This document shows positions 28,066 to 37,500 of a stretch of DNA of 64,000 bases, in pieces; position 1 is the first letter of the stretch, and the number at the start of each line of letters is the position of its first letter. The position numbers and the translations under genes were made by a program. Below the pieces are notes generated by a model. That model worked only from the letters and a program-made list of their open reading frames with translations. It ran no database searches and had not been told where the DNA came from. Origin of the DNA: Stutzerimonas stutzeri (GTDB lineage Bacteria; Pseudomonadota; Gammaproteobacteria; Pseudomonadales; Pseudomonadaceae); the NCBI RefSeq assembly GCF_000219605.1, contig NC_015740.1:3348001-3412000 (forward strand), in the 5' to 3' direction.

Positions 28066-29847
28066 ATGGCCCGAATGAGAGCAATCGATGCCGCCGTCGC
28101 GGTGTTGCGCAAGGAAGGCATCGACACCGCCTTCGGCATCCCCGGAGCCGCGATCAATCCGCTGTATTCCGCCCTGCGGGCCGATGGCGGCATCCGTCAT
28201 ATCCTCGCCCGCCACGTCGAGGGTGCCTCGCACATGGCCGAGGGCTATACCCGTGCCAAGCCAGGCAACATCGGCGTGTGCATCGGCACCTCCGGCCCGG
28301 CCGGCACCGACATGATCACCGGCCTGTACTCGGCATCCGCCGACTCCATTCCGATCCTCTGCATCACCGGGCAAGCACCGCGTGCCCGCCTGCACAAGGA
28401 AGATTTCCAGGCCGTGGACATCGAGTCCATCGCCAAGCCGGTCACCAAGTGGGCGGTCACCGTACTCGAGCCGGCACTGGTCCCGCGCGTGTTCCAGCAG
28501 GCCTTCCACGTGATGCGCTCCGGCCGCCCCGGCCCGGTGCTGATCGACCTGCCGTTCGACGTGCAGATGGCCGAGATCGAGTTCGACGTCGACACCTACG
28601 AGCCGCTGCCGGTCTATAAGCCGGCGGCAACCCGCAAGCAGATCGAGAAAGCCATCGACATGCTCTGCGCCGCCGAGCGCCCGCTGATCGTCGCCGGTGG
28701 CGGCATCTACAACGCCGCGGCCGAGGCCTTGCTGGTGGAATTCGCCGAGACCGTGGGCGTGCCGGTGATCCCGACGCTGATGGGCTGGGGCTCGATCCCC
28801 GACGACCATCCGCTGATGGCCGGGATGTGCGGGCTGCAGACCAGCCACCGCTACGGCAACGCGACCCTGCTCGAATCCGACTTCGTGCTCGGCATCGGCA
28901 ACCGCTGGGCCAACCGTCACACCGGCTCCGTGGAGACCTATACCAAGGGCCGCACCTTCGTCCACGTCGACATCGAGCCGACCCAGATCGGTCGGGTGTT
29001 CGCGCCGGACTACGGCATCGTCTCCGATGCCCGCGCCGCGCTGGAGCTGTTCGTCGACGTGGCCAAGGCGCGCAAGGCCGAAGGCCGTCTGCCGGATCGC
29101 CGCGCCTGGGCCGCCGACTGCCTGGAACGCAAGCGCACGATGTTGCGCAAGACCAACTTCGACAGCGTGCCGATGAAGCCGCAGCGCGTGTACCAGTGCA
29201 TGAACAACGCATTCGGCAAGGACACCTGCTACGTCAGCACCATCGGCCTGTCGCAGATCGCCGCCGCGCAGTTCCTGCACGTTTACCAGCCGCGCCACTG
29301 GATCAATTGCGGCCAGGCCGGCCCGCTCGGCTGGACCATTCCGGCAGCGCTCGGCGTGGTTGCCGCGGACCCGGCGCGCAAAGTAGTGGCGCTTTCGGGC
29401 GACTATGACTTCCAGTTCATGATCGAGGAGTTGGCGGTGGGCGCGCAGTTCAAGCTGCCCTACATCCACATTCTGGTGAACAACGCCTACCTCGGGCTGA
29501 TCCGCCAGTCGCAGCGCGGCTTCGAAATGGATTACTGCGTGCAGCTGGGCTTCGAGAACATCAATGCCGACCAGAGCGGCATGGAAGGCTACGGCGTCGA
29601 TCACGTCGCGGTGGTCGAGGGCCTGGGCTGCAAGGCGCTGCGCGTGTTCAAGCAGGAAGACCTGCGCCCGGCCATCGAGCAGGCCCAGGCCTGGATGGCC
29701 GAACACCGCGTGCCGGTGGTGATCGAGGTGATCCTCGAGCGGGTGACCAACATCGCCATGGGCACCGAGATCGACGCGATCAACGAGTTCGAGGCGCTGG
29801 CCGCAGGCCGGGAAGATGCCCCGACCGCGGTTGGATTGCTGGACTGA
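28066..29847 (+). CDS. gcl: Glyoxylate carboligase
   Basis: The 593-residue thiamine-diphosphate enzyme condenses two glyoxylate molecules to tartronate semialdehyde and carbon dioxide. The position of the usual catalytic glutamate holds Val51 ([13 protein letters not shown]), the known diagnostic change of Gcl. The C-terminal domain carries the cofactor site ([15 protein letters not shown] with NNAYLGLI). The ATG follows AGGAGG. It is the first gene of gcl-hyi-glxR and takes glyoxylate made by AllA. Confidence 0.96.
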   Translation: MARMRAIDAAVAVLRKEGIDTAFGIPGAAINPLYSALRADGGIRHILARHVEGASHMAEGYTRAKPGNIGVCIGTSGPAGTDMITGLYSASADSIPILCITGQAPRARLHKEDFQAVDIESIAKPVTKWAVTVLEPALVPRVFQQAFHVMRSGRPGPVLIDLPFDVQMAEIEFDVDTYEPLPVYKPAATRKQIEKAIDMLCAAERPLIVAGGGIYNAAAEALLVEFAETVGVPVIPTLMGWGSIPDDHPLMAGMCGLQTSHRYGNATLLESDFVLGIGNRWANRHTGSVETYTKGRTFVHVDIEPTQIGRVFAPDYGIVSDARAALELFVDVAKARKAEGRLPDRRAWAADCLERKRTMLRKTNFDSVPMKPQRVYQCMNNAFGKDTCYVSTIGLSQIAAAQFLHVYQPRHWINCGQAGPLGWTIPAALGVVAADPARKVVALSGDYDFQFMIEELAVGAQFKLPYIHILVNNAYLGLIRQSQRGFEMDYCVQLGFENINADQSGMEGYGVDHVAVVEGLGCKALRVFKQEDLRPAIEQAQAWMAEHRVPVVIEVILERVTNIAMGTEIDAINEFEALAAGREDAPTAVGLLD

Positions 29848-29867
29848 TTCAACCGTAACCAGACGCG

Positions 29868-29950
29868 TGGAAGACGCTTCGCGGTCTTCCATCCTACGAA
29901 CACTTCGGACCGTAGGGTGGCTATCGCGAAGCATATCCACCGCAAACGCA
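29868..29950. repeat. Intergenic hairpin element between gcl and hyi
   Basis: TGGAAGAC (29868-29875) and GTCTTCCA (29884-29891) form an 8-base stem with loop GCTTCGCG. CCTACG and CGTAGG further on can pair as well. The CGTAGGGTGG and GAAGCATATCCACC stretches resemble a dispersed repeat common between genes in Pseudomonas. It lengthens the gcl-hyi gap to 173 bases. Confidence 0.55.
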
Positions 29951-30020
29951 ACACCCAGGGTGGCCACCACACCACCGCAATGCGAAATCGAATGTGATCC
30001 CTACAGATCAGGAGAAAACC

Positions 30021-30803
30021 ATGCCCCGCTTTGCCGCCAACCTGTCGATGCTGTTCACCGAGCAGGACTTCATGGACCGCTTCGCCGCTGCCGCCCAGAC
30101 CGGCTTTTCCGGTGTCGAGTACCTGTTCCCCTATGACTTCCCTGCCGAGCAGATCAAGGCTCAGCTGGATGCCAACAAGCTGACCCAGGTGCTGTTCAAC
30201 CTGCCGGCCGGTGACTGGGCCGGCGGCGAGCGTGGCATCGCCATTCTGCCGGAGCGGGTCGAGGAGTTCCGCGCCGGCGTGGACAAGGCCATCGCCTACG
30301 CCAAGGTGCTGGGCAACACCCAGGTCAACTGCCTGGCCGGCATCGCCCCGCGTGGCGCCGATCTCGGCCAGCTGGAAATCACCTTTATCGAAAACCTGCG
30401 CTACGCCGCGCAGAAGCTCGAGGAGGCCGGCATCCGCCTGGTGATGGAGATGATCAACACCCGCGACATCCCGCGCTTCTTCCTCAACAACACCTCCCAG
30501 GCGCAGGAGATCCGCGGCAAGGTCGGTCACGCCAACCTGTTCCTGCAGTACGACATCTACCACATGCAGATCATGGAGGGAGACCTGGCGCGCACCATCG
30601 AGAACAACCTGGCGGCGATCAACCATATCCAGCTGGCGGACAACCCCGGACGCAACGAGCCAGGCACCGGCGAGATCAACTATCGCTTCCTGTTCGAGCA
30701 TCTGGATCGCATCGGCTACCAGGGCTGGGTCGGCTGCGAATACAAGCCGGCCACCACCACCGAAGCCGGCCTTGGCTGGCTGAAAAGCCACAACGCCATC
30801 TGA
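30021..30803 (+). CDS. hyi: Hydroxypyruvate isomerase
   Basis: A 260-residue TIM-barrel enzyme of the xylose-isomerase-like family. It interconverts hydroxypyruvate and tartronate semialdehyde. MPRFAANLSMLFTE, FNLPAGDWAGGERGIA and the acidic metal ligands in EMINTRD, QYDIYHMQ and GCEYKP are typical. The ATG follows AGGAGA. It stands between gcl and glxR, the classic order of the glyoxylate-to-glycerate genes. Confidence 0.93.
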   Translation: MPRFAANLSMLFTEQDFMDRFAAAAQTGFSGVEYLFPYDFPAEQIKAQLDANKLTQVLFNLPAGDWAGGERGIAILPERVEEFRAGVDKAIAYAKVLGNTQVNCLAGIAPRGADLGQLEITFIENLRYAAQKLEEAGIRLVMEMINTRDIPRFFLNNTSQAQEIRGKVGHANLFLQYDIYHMQIMEGDLARTIENNLAAINHIQLADNPGRNEPGTGEINYRFLFEHLDRIGYQGWVGCEYKPATTTEAGLGWLKSHNAI

Positions 30804-30875
30804 TCAACAGCGCGCCGCCCAGGCAGCAACGCGGGCCGCACAGCGGCCTGCACCACAGAATCGAGGAGAACACTC

Positions 30876-31766
30876 ATGGCTAAAATCGGATTCATCGGCA
30901 CCGGCATCATGGGCAAGCCCATGGCAATCAACCTGCAGAAGGCCGGCCACCAGATCTTCCTGTCCCAGCACCACGACCAGGCACCGGCCGAACTGACCGA
31001 AGCCGGCGCCATCGGCCTGGCCAATCCGCAGGAAGTCGCCCAGGAAGCCGAGTTCATCATCGTCATGGTGCCGGACACCCCGCAGGTCGACGACGTGCTG
31101 TTCCGTGCCGATGGCGTGGCCGCCGGCGTCGGCGCCGGCAAGGTGGTGATCGACATGAGTTCGATCTCCCCCACTGCCACCAAGCAGTTCGCCGAGAAGA
31201 TCAAGGCCACCGGCGCTGAATACCTCGACGCCCCGGTATCCGGTGGTGAAGTCGGCGCCAAGGCGGCCACCCTGTCGATCATGGTCGGCGGTAGCGAAAC
31301 GGCCTTCGACCGCGCGCTGCCACTGTTCCAGGCGATGGGCAAGAACATCACCCGTGTCGGCGAGAACGGCGATGGCCAGACTGCCAAGGTGGCCAACCAG
31401 ATCATCGTCGCGCTGAACATCCAGGCGGTCGCCGAGGCACTGCTGTTCGCCGCACGCAACGGTGCCGACCCGGCCAAGGTGCGCGAGGCGCTGATGGGCG
31501 GTTTCGCCGGCTCGAAGATTCTCGAGGTGCACGGCGAGCGCATGATCAAGGGCACCTTTGACCCGGGCTTCCGCATCAGCCTGCACCAGAAGGACCTCAA
31601 CCTCGCCCTGGCCGGTGCCCGCGAGCTGGGCCTGAACCTGCCCAACACCGCCAATGCCCAGCAGGTGTTCAGCACCTGCGCGGCAATCGGCGGCAGCGGC
31701 TGGGACCATTCGGCGCTGATCAAGGGCCTGGAGCACATGGCCAACTTCTCGATCCGCAAGGAGTAA
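30876..31766 (+). CDS. glxR: Tartronate semialdehyde reductase
   Basis: The 296-residue member of the beta-hydroxyacid dehydrogenase family reduces tartronate semialdehyde to D-glycerate with NAD(P)H. The nucleotide-binding GFIGTGIMGKPMA is at the N-terminus, the substrate motif DAPVSGGEVGAK at about 120 and the catalytic lysine region GQTAKVANQ at about 170. The ATG follows GAGGAGA. It is the third gene of the gcl operon. Confidence 0.95.
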   Translation: MAKIGFIGTGIMGKPMAINLQKAGHQIFLSQHHDQAPAELTEAGAIGLANPQEVAQEAEFIIVMVPDTPQVDDVLFRADGVAAGVGAGKVVIDMSSISPTATKQFAEKIKATGAEYLDAPVSGGEVGAKAATLSIMVGGSETAFDRALPLFQAMGKNITRVGENGDGQTAKVANQIIVALNIQAVAEALLFAARNGADPAKVREALMGGFAGSKILEVHGERMIKGTFDPGFRISLHQKDLNLALAGARELGLNLPNTANAQQVFSTCAAIGGSGWDHSALIKGLEHMANFSIRKE

Positions 31767-32022
31767 AGCCTTCGAGCACGCTGCAATGGGCCAGCGACCC
31801 CACCTTCAGGGACAGACAGACCGGGTGGTGGGTCATCGCAACGCCCGCGCAGCGCCGCTCAAAGGGCCGGGCCAGAGGTGCGTCAGGTCGGAATCATCGC
31901 GTCTCCCCACGACCAGCATGACCTGCGCATCTCAGCCCGACCGCCGTCACCAGACGGCACCTTTTCGATTCGCCCGGCACAAGGAGTCACGGCCCGACTG
32001 CCGGGCGGGTCGATTTCAATTG

Positions 32023-32060
32023 CAGACCTTAGCGCTTGCATTGGCGAGCCCTAAGGTCTG
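32023..32060. promoter_or_regulatory. Inverted repeat in the leader of ttuD
   Basis: CAGACCTTAG (32023-32032) and CTAAGGTCTG (32051-32060) are perfect 10-base complements with 18 bases between, ending 34 bases before the ttuD start. A third GCAGACCT copy follows at 32070. They could be a regulator site or an RNA stem that affects ttuD translation. The rest of the 328-base glxR-ttuD gap shows no gene. Confidence 0.45.
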
Positions 32061-32094
32061 GAATCGGTTGCAGACCTCATACAAGGAGCTTCAG

Positions 32095-33366
32095 ATGACC
32101 CTCGACCCGCAAGCCCTGCTGCGCCAGTTGTTCGACAGCGCCATCGAGGCCGCCCATCCGCGCCATGTACTCGCCGACCATCTGCCCGAAGACCGCAGCG
32201 GCCGTGCCATCGTCATCGGCGCCGGCAAGGCGGCCGCGGCCATGGCCGAAGCCATCGAGAAGGTCTGGGAAGGTGAACTGTCCGGACTGGTGGTGACCCG
32301 CTACGAACACCACGCCGACTGCCGGCGTATCGAAGTGGTGGAAGCCGCACACCCGGTCCCGGACGACGCCGGCGAGCGCGTCGCCCGCCGTGTGCTGGAG
32401 CTGGTCAGCAACCTCGAGGAAAGCGATCGGGTGATCTTCCTGCTCTCCGGCGGCGGCTCGTCATTGCTGGCATTGCCGGCCGAAGGCATCTCGCTGGCGG
32501 ACAAGCAGGCCATCAACAAGGCGCTGCTGCGCTCCGGCGCGCACATCGGCGAGATGAACTGCGTGCGCAAGCACCTCTCGGCGATCAAGGGCGGCCGCCT
32601 GGCCAGAGCCTGCTGGCCGGCCAGCGTGTACACCTACGCGATCTCCGACGTGCCCGGCGACGAAGCCACGGTGATCGCCTCCGGCCCCACCGTCGCCGAC
32701 CCCACCACGTCGGCCGAGGCGCTGGCGATTCTCGAGCGTTACCACATCGAGGTGCCAGCCAATGTGCGCGCCTGGCTCGAGGATCCGCGCTCGGAAACCC
32801 TCAAGCCGGGCGATCCGATGCTCTCGCGCAGCCACTTCCAGCTGATCGCCACGCCGCAGCAGTCCCTCGATGCCGCGGCCCAGGCGGCCCGTGACGCCGG
32901 TATCACCCCACTGATCCTCGGTGATCTGGAAGGCGAAGCACGCGAAGTGGCCAAGGTGCATGCCGGCATCGCCCGCCAGGTGGTGCTGCACGGCCAGCCG
33001 ATCGCCGCGCCCTGCGTGATCCTGTCCGGCGGCGAGACCACCGTCACCGTGCGCGGCAACGGACGCGGCGGGCGCAATGCCGAGTTCCTGCTCGCCCTGA
33101 CCGAAGCGTTGCAAGGCCTGCCCGGCGTTTACGCTCTGGCCGGCGACACCGATGGCATCGACGGCTCGGAGGACAACGCCGGCGCGCTGATGACCCCGGA
33201 CAGCTTTGCCCGCGCCGAGGCGCTGGGTCTGCGTGCCGCCGACTCGCTGGCCGACAACGACGGCTATGGCTATTTCGCCGCGCTGGACAGCCTGATCGTC
33301 ACCGGCCCGACGCGCACCAACGTCAACGACTTTCGCGCGATCCTGATCCTGCCGTCGTCGGATTGA
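32095..33366 (+). CDS. ttuD: Glycerate 2-kinase / hydroxypyruvate reductase (MOFRL family)
   Basis: A 423-residue cytosolic enzyme of the GckA/TtuD family. The N-terminal domain has the GAGKAAAAMAEA and LLSGGGSSLLALP phosphate-binding loops; the C-terminal MOFRL domain includes SGGETTVTVRGNGRGGRNAEF and AGDTDGIDG. It is often annotated as hydroxypyruvate reductase. Its place after glxR and before pyk fits glycerate 2-kinase better: glycerate to 2-phosphoglycerate, then via enolase to phosphoenolpyruvate for pyk. The ATG follows AAGGAG. Confidence 0.85.
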   Translation: MTLDPQALLRQLFDSAIEAAHPRHVLADHLPEDRSGRAIVIGAGKAAAAMAEAIEKVWEGELSGLVVTRYEHHADCRRIEVVEAAHPVPDDAGERVARRVLELVSNLEESDRVIFLLSGGGSSLLALPAEGISLADKQAINKALLRSGAHIGEMNCVRKHLSAIKGGRLARACWPASVYTYAISDVPGDEATVIASGPTVADPTTSAEALAILERYHIEVPANVRAWLEDPRSETLKPGDPMLSRSHFQLIATPQQSLDAAAQAARDAGITPLILGDLEGEAREVAKVHAGIARQVVLHGQPIAAPCVILSGGETTVTVRGNGRGGRNAEFLLALTEALQGLPGVYALAGDTDGIDGSEDNAGALMTPDSFARAEALGLRAADSLADNDGYGYFAALDSLIVTGPTRTNVNDFRAILILPSSD

Positions 33367-33422
33367 CGGCCTCCACTTCGTTCAGGCGCGCATCAGAACA
33401 ACAACTGCCCCAGAGCACCGCC

Positions 33423-34838
33423 ATGACACACGACAAGAAGGTCAAGATCCTCGCCACCCTCGGCCCGGCCACCCGCAGCGTCGACGACGTGCGCGCACTG
33501 GTCGAGGCCGGCGTGAACCTGTTCCGCCTGAACTTCAGCCACGGCGAGCACAGCGACCACGCCGAGCGCTTCGCCTGGATTCGCCAGGTCGAGCAGGAGC
33601 TGAACCAGCCGATCGGCATCCTCATGGACCTGCAGGGGCCCAAGCTCAGAGTCGGCCGTTTCGCCGCCGGCAAGGTCCGCCTTGAGCGTGACCAGGCCTT
33701 TCGTCTGGACCTGGACCCGACACCGGGCGACAGCCGGCGCGTGAACCTGCCGCACCCGGAGATCGTCGCCGCGCTGGAACCGGGCATGCAGTTGCTGATC
33801 GACGATGGTCGCCTGCGCCTGACGGTCGTCGAGCGTCATGCCGACGCCATCGAGACCCGCGTGGTGGCCGGCGGCGAGCTGTCCGACCGCAAGGGCGTGA
33901 ACGTGCCGGAGGCGGTGCTGGAGCTTTCGCCGCTGACGGCGAAGGACCGCCAGGACCTGACCTTCGGCCTCGAGCTGGGCGTGGATTGGGTGGCGCTGTC
34001 GTTCGTGCAACGCCCGCAGGACATCCAGGAGGCGCGCAAACTGATCGGCGAGCGGGCCTTCCTAATGGCCAAGATCGAAAAGCCTTCCGCGGTGCAGCAC
34101 CTGCGCGAGATCGCCAGGCTGTCCGACGCGATCATGGTGGCGCGTGGCGACCTGGGCGTGGAGGTACCGCCGGAAAACGTGCCGCGCATCCAGAAGAACA
34201 TCGTGCGCATCTGCCGCCAGCTCGGCCGCCCGGTGGTGGTTGCGACGCAGATGCTCGAATCCATGCGCTTCGCCCCGGCCCCGACCCGTGCCGAAGTCAC
34301 CGACGTGGCCAACGCCGTGGCCGAGGGTGCGGACGCGGTCATGCTGTCGGCGGAAACCGCCTCCGGCGATTACCCGCTGGAAGCGGTGAGCATGATGGGC
34401 AAGATCATCCGCCAGGTGGAAAGCGGCCCGGACTTCCAGGCGCAGCTCGACGTGCACCGGCCCAACGCCGAGGCGACGCTGCCGGATGCCATCAGCTGCG
34501 CGATTCGCCGCATCAGCGGCATCCTGCCGGTGGCAGTGCTGGTCAACTACACCGAATCCGGCCGTTCCAGCCTGCGCGCCTCGCGCGAGCGGCCGGCCAC
34601 GCCGATCCTCAGCCTGACGCCCAGCACCGCCACCGCACGCAAGCTGACGGTGGCCTGGGGCGTGTACTCGGTAGTGGATGCGCCGATGCGCGACATGGAG
34701 CAGGTCAGCGGCCACGCCGTCGAGCTGGCACGGGCGCAGGGCATGGCCGAGAGCGGCGATACGGTGCTGATCACCGCCGGTGTGCCACTGGGCCAGCCGG
34801 GTACCACCAACTCGCTGCGCATCGAAGTCCTGCCCTGA
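33423..34838 (+). CDS. pyk: Pyruvate kinase
   Basis: The 471-residue glycolytic enzyme makes pyruvate and ATP from phosphoenolpyruvate and ADP. Seen are KILATLGPA at the start, LNFSHG, the active-site lysine segment FLMAKIEKPSA, ARGDLGVE, MLESM and the TRAEVTDVANAV region, followed by the C-terminal regulatory domain. It lies 56 bases after ttuD and finishes the glyoxylate-to-pyruvate route within one gene cluster. It is probably co-transcribed with ttuD. Confidence 0.95.
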   Translation: MTHDKKVKILATLGPATRSVDDVRALVEAGVNLFRLNFSHGEHSDHAERFAWIRQVEQELNQPIGILMDLQGPKLRVGRFAAGKVRLERDQAFRLDLDPTPGDSRRVNLPHPEIVAALEPGMQLLIDDGRLRLTVVERHADAIETRVVAGGELSDRKGVNVPEAVLELSPLTAKDRQDLTFGLELGVDWVALSFVQRPQDIQEARKLIGERAFLMAKIEKPSAVQHLREIARLSDAIMVARGDLGVEVPPENVPRIQKNIVRICRQLGRPVVVATQMLESMRFAPAPTRAEVTDVANAVAEGADAVMLSAETASGDYPLEAVSMMGKIIRQVESGPDFQAQLDVHRPNAEATLPDAISCAIRRISGILPVAVLVNYTESGRSSLRASRERPATPILSLTPSTATARKLTVAWGVYSVVDAPMRDMEQVSGHAVELARAQGMAESGDTVLITAGVPLGQPGTTNSLRIEVLP

Positions 34839-34931
34839 ATGGAGCCGGGCGCAGGCCCGGCCCACCTCCCCACGACAGCAGTCGTCGACCCCTTGCGGGT
34901 CGGCCCCCTTGCGCTCGCCTGGATTTCGCCG

Positions 34932-35780
34932 ATGCCCGACTCTTCGCACCTGCGCGCCGTGCTGCATGCCTTCGCCCAGATTTTTTTGCAGCGCCATGCC
35001 GGCTGCGGAGCGCTGGTCATGCTCGCGCTGGCCAGTGGCGCCCCGGCACTGCTCGTCGGCGCCTTGAGCGGCGTGCTGGTCGCTCACCTCGGCGCCACCT
35101 GGCTCGGCTATCCGCAGGCTGATCGAGACGACGGTCTCTACGGTTACAACGCCGCGCTGCTCGGCGCGCTGCTGGTGACCCAGCTGGGCCTGTCAGGCGC
35201 CAGCCTGGTGCTGGTCGGCGTGGCGGCGCTGGCCAGCTGTCCGCTACAGGCCTGGCTGCTCGCTCGACTGCGCCACAACAGCGGCCTGCCGGGCTTCACC
35301 CTGCCCTTCGTGCTGATCGGCCTGCTCGCGCTGTTGTGCATCGCGCCGGTGTCGGTTTCATCGCCCGATGTCCCCGCACCCGACGCAACGACGCTGCGCG
35401 ACGCCTGGCTGCTGGGTATCGGCCAGGTGGTCTTTCTCCACCAGCCGCTCGCGGCCGCCTGCCTGCTGGCGGCCGTGGCCCTGGCCTCCTTGCACGATGC
35501 CCTGTGGCTGCTGGCGGGCTCGGCGATGGGGTTGTTGGCTGCGGGCCTGTTCGGCGCACCCTGGGCGGACGGCCAGGCCGGTTTCAACCCGGCCCTCGCC
35601 GCGCTGGCCCTGGTGCAATGGCGTGGCGGTTGGCGCCTGCCGCTGCTGGGCATGGTTGCCGCAGTGGCGATCTGGCGGGTGTGCATCGAACTGGGGCTGC
35701 CGGCCCTGACCCTGCCGTTCCTGCTGGCGACCTGGCTGGGCCTGGCGCTGCGCGCACCCCATCCCAGCCGGGTCGATTAG
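34932..35780 (+). CDS. Urea transporter (UT/SLC14-like)
   Basis: A 282-residue inner-membrane protein with about ten hydrophobic segments arranged as two homologous halves. Each half carries the family signature: DGLYGYNAALLGALL near residue 68 and GQAGFNPALAALALV near 215. UT proteins are channels that let urea cross the membrane. Urea is released by alc and allA upstream, so this gene closes the link between the clusters. ATG 34932 is chosen because the longer frame from 34839 has no signal and includes a GC hairpin. Its ribosome site is weak. Confidence 0.82.
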   Translation: MPDSSHLRAVLHAFAQIFLQRHAGCGALVMLALASGAPALLVGALSGVLVAHLGATWLGYPQADRDDGLYGYNAALLGALLVTQLGLSGASLVLVGVAALASCPLQAWLLARLRHNSGLPGFTLPFVLIGLLALLCIAPVSVSSPDVPAPDATTLRDAWLLGIGQVVFLHQPLAAACLLAAVALASLHDALWLLAGSAMGLLAAGLFGAPWADGQAGFNPALAALALVQWRGGWRLPLLGMVAAVAIWRVCIELGLPALTLPFLLATWLGLALRAPHPSRVD

Positions 35781-35793
35781 CCAGCAAAAGGCA

Positions 35794-36018
35794 TCACCCT
35801 CCGGTTGCCAGCGGGTCCTGTTCCTGCGGGTAGCGGTGCTCCTCGGCGACGTCGCCACCCTCGGCGTGCACCTTGACCAGCGCCGTGCGCAACTTCATGT
35901 AGTCCCGGGTTTCGTCGAGGATGTCCTGCCGGTTCGCCGCTTCGAGCAGGGCGCGCTGGTCGCCCTCTTCGCGCAGCACCCAACGGTCGTCTTCATGGGT
36001 GATGTGATAGATCTCCAT
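35794..36018 (-). CDS. Small DUF2188-like protein
   Basis: A 74-residue soluble protein (MEIYHITHEDDRWVLREEGD...). The pattern of a short beta-hairpin, then an acidic helix with regular charged residues and a HAEGG turn, matches the DUF2188 family, whose function is unknown. GGAGAAAGG lies just before the ATG; the longer frame to 36105 is not supported. It is divergent from hmp. Confidence 0.65.
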   Translation of the reverse strand: MEIYHITHEDDRWVLREEGDQRALLEAANRQDILDETRDYMKLRTALVKVHAEGGDVAEEHRYPQEQDPLATGG

Positions 36019-36173
36019 GCCTTTCTCCAGCTGATGAAATGTTCGGGCTCTCCCATAGGAAAGCCGGACGGCGACGAAGGTTCGGCACGCAAGCGGAGTG
36101 TACATTCCACCCTCATGGGTTCGTATGACCCGTGCAAATCAGGGTGAATTTCACCAGCAACGCCCCGAAAACC

Positions 36174-36187
36174 TTGATTCAAGTCAA
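36174..36187. promoter_or_regulatory. ANR/DNR (FNR-type) box TTGATTCAAGTCAA
   Basis: It matches the consensus TTGAT-N4-ATCAA in 9 of 10 defined bases (GTCAA in the second half, common in DNR/ANR sites). It lies 85 bases before the hmp ATG, a normal spacing for activation. It implies control of hmp by low oxygen or nitric oxide. Confidence 0.65.
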
Positions 36188-36272
36188 TTTCAGAGCTGGA
36201 ACGATTGTTGAAAGCCCTCTGCATGACGTTCGCCACGGCGACCGTCGGTTTTTCCCACCAGAGGAATATTCG

Positions 36273-37451
36273 ATGCTTTGCGCTGAACAGATCGCCCTTA
36301 TCAAAGCCACCGTGCCGTTGCTGGAAAGCGGTGGCGAAGCCCTGACCAACCATTTCTACAAGCTGCTGCTGAGCGAGCATCCCGAGGTTCGCCCGCTGTT
36401 CAACCAGGCACACCAGGCCAGCGGCGAGCAACCGCGCGCCCTGGCCAACGGCGTGCTGATGTACGCCCGGCATATCGACCGGCTGGACGCCCTCGGCCCG
36501 CTGGTGGCACAGATCATCAACAAGCACGTCGCCCTGCAGGTGCTACCCGAGCATTACCCGCTGGTCGGCAATTGCCTGCTGCGCGCCATCCGCGAGGTGC
36601 TTGGCGAGGCCATCGCCACCGATGCGGTAATCGACGCCTGGGCGGCGGCCTATCAGCAGCTCGCCGACCTGCTCATCGGCCAGGAAGAACACCTCTACCA
36701 GGCCAAGGCCGAAGCGCCGGGCGGCTGGCGTGGCGCGCGCCCGTTCCGCATTGCGCGCAAGGTCAAGGAGAGCGAGGAGATCACCTCGTTTCACCTGCAA
36801 GCGGAGGATGGCGGGCCGCTGATGGAGTTCCTGCCCGGCCAGTACATCGGTCTGAGGCTGGAAATCAATGGCAAGGAAGAGCGCCGCAACTATTCGTTGT
36901 CCGCTGCCGGCAACGGTCGCGAGTATCGCATCAGCGTCAAGCGCGAGCCTGGCGGCGTGGTCTCCAATGCGCTGCACGACATGCCGGAGGGCGCGATCGT
37001 CGAGCTGTTCGCGCCGGCAGGCGAGTTCACCCTTGCGCCCGGGAACAAGCCGTTGGTGCTGATCAGCGGCGGCGTAGGAATCACCCCGACCCTGGCGATG
37101 CTGGAGCAGGCGCTGGCGACGTCCCGGCCGGTGCACTTCATTCACTGCGCGCGCAATGCCGGGGTGCACGCCTTCCGCCGCGCCGTGGACGCACTCGCCG
37201 AGCGCCACACGCAGCTCCAGCGCTTCTACTGCTACGAGGAGCACGACGGCTCGGCTGACGCACCGGATGCCATCGGCCGGCTGACCGAACAGCAGTTGGC
37301 GGACTGGCTACCGCAGAGCCGCGATGTCGACGCCTACTTCCTCGGCCCGAAACCGTTCATGGCGGCCGTGCGCCGGCAACTCAAGGCCATTGGCGTGCCG
37401 GAGCAGCAAACGCGCTACGAGTTCTTCGGTCCCGCATCAGCCCTCGATTGA
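36273..37451 (+). CDS. hmp: Flavohemoglobin, nitric oxide dioxygenase
   Basis: The 392-residue cytosolic protein converts nitric oxide and oxygen to nitrate using NAD(P)H. The globin domain shows proximal His85 (INKHVAL), Tyr29 and Gln53; the FAD domain has RRNYSLS; the NAD domain has GGVGITPTLAML and a C-terminal YEFFGP. The ATG follows GAGGAA. A small gene for a PpyR-like protein follows at 49 bases. In P. aeruginosa the neighbour is a sigma54 activator (fhpR), which is absent here. Confidence 0.95.
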   Translation: MLCAEQIALIKATVPLLESGGEALTNHFYKLLLSEHPEVRPLFNQAHQASGEQPRALANGVLMYARHIDRLDALGPLVAQIINKHVALQVLPEHYPLVGNCLLRAIREVLGEAIATDAVIDAWAAAYQQLADLLIGQEEHLYQAKAEAPGGWRGARPFRIARKVKESEEITSFHLQAEDGGPLMEFLPGQYIGLRLEINGKEERRNYSLSAAGNGREYRISVKREPGGVVSNALHDMPEGAIVELFAPAGEFTLAPGNKPLVLISGGVGITPTLAMLEQALATSRPVHFIHCARNAGVHAFRRAVDALAERHTQLQRFYCYEEHDGSADAPDAIGRLTEQQLADWLPQSRDVDAYFLGPKPFMAAVRRQLKAIGVPEQQTRYEFFGPASALD

Positions 37452-37500
37452 CCCATTCGAGGCTCGCGCCACGCGAGCCTCCTCCAGAGGAGATTCAGTC

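Noticed and set aside
27043..29970. 975-residue minus-strand open frame
   Set aside because: Only its last 302 residues (start 27951) are a LysR protein with a good ribosome site; the rest is antisense to gcl and has no family features.
34841..34862. GC hairpin after pyk as a terminator
   Set aside because: The stem is short and has no T-run; it may only be a GC-rich leader of the urea transporter.
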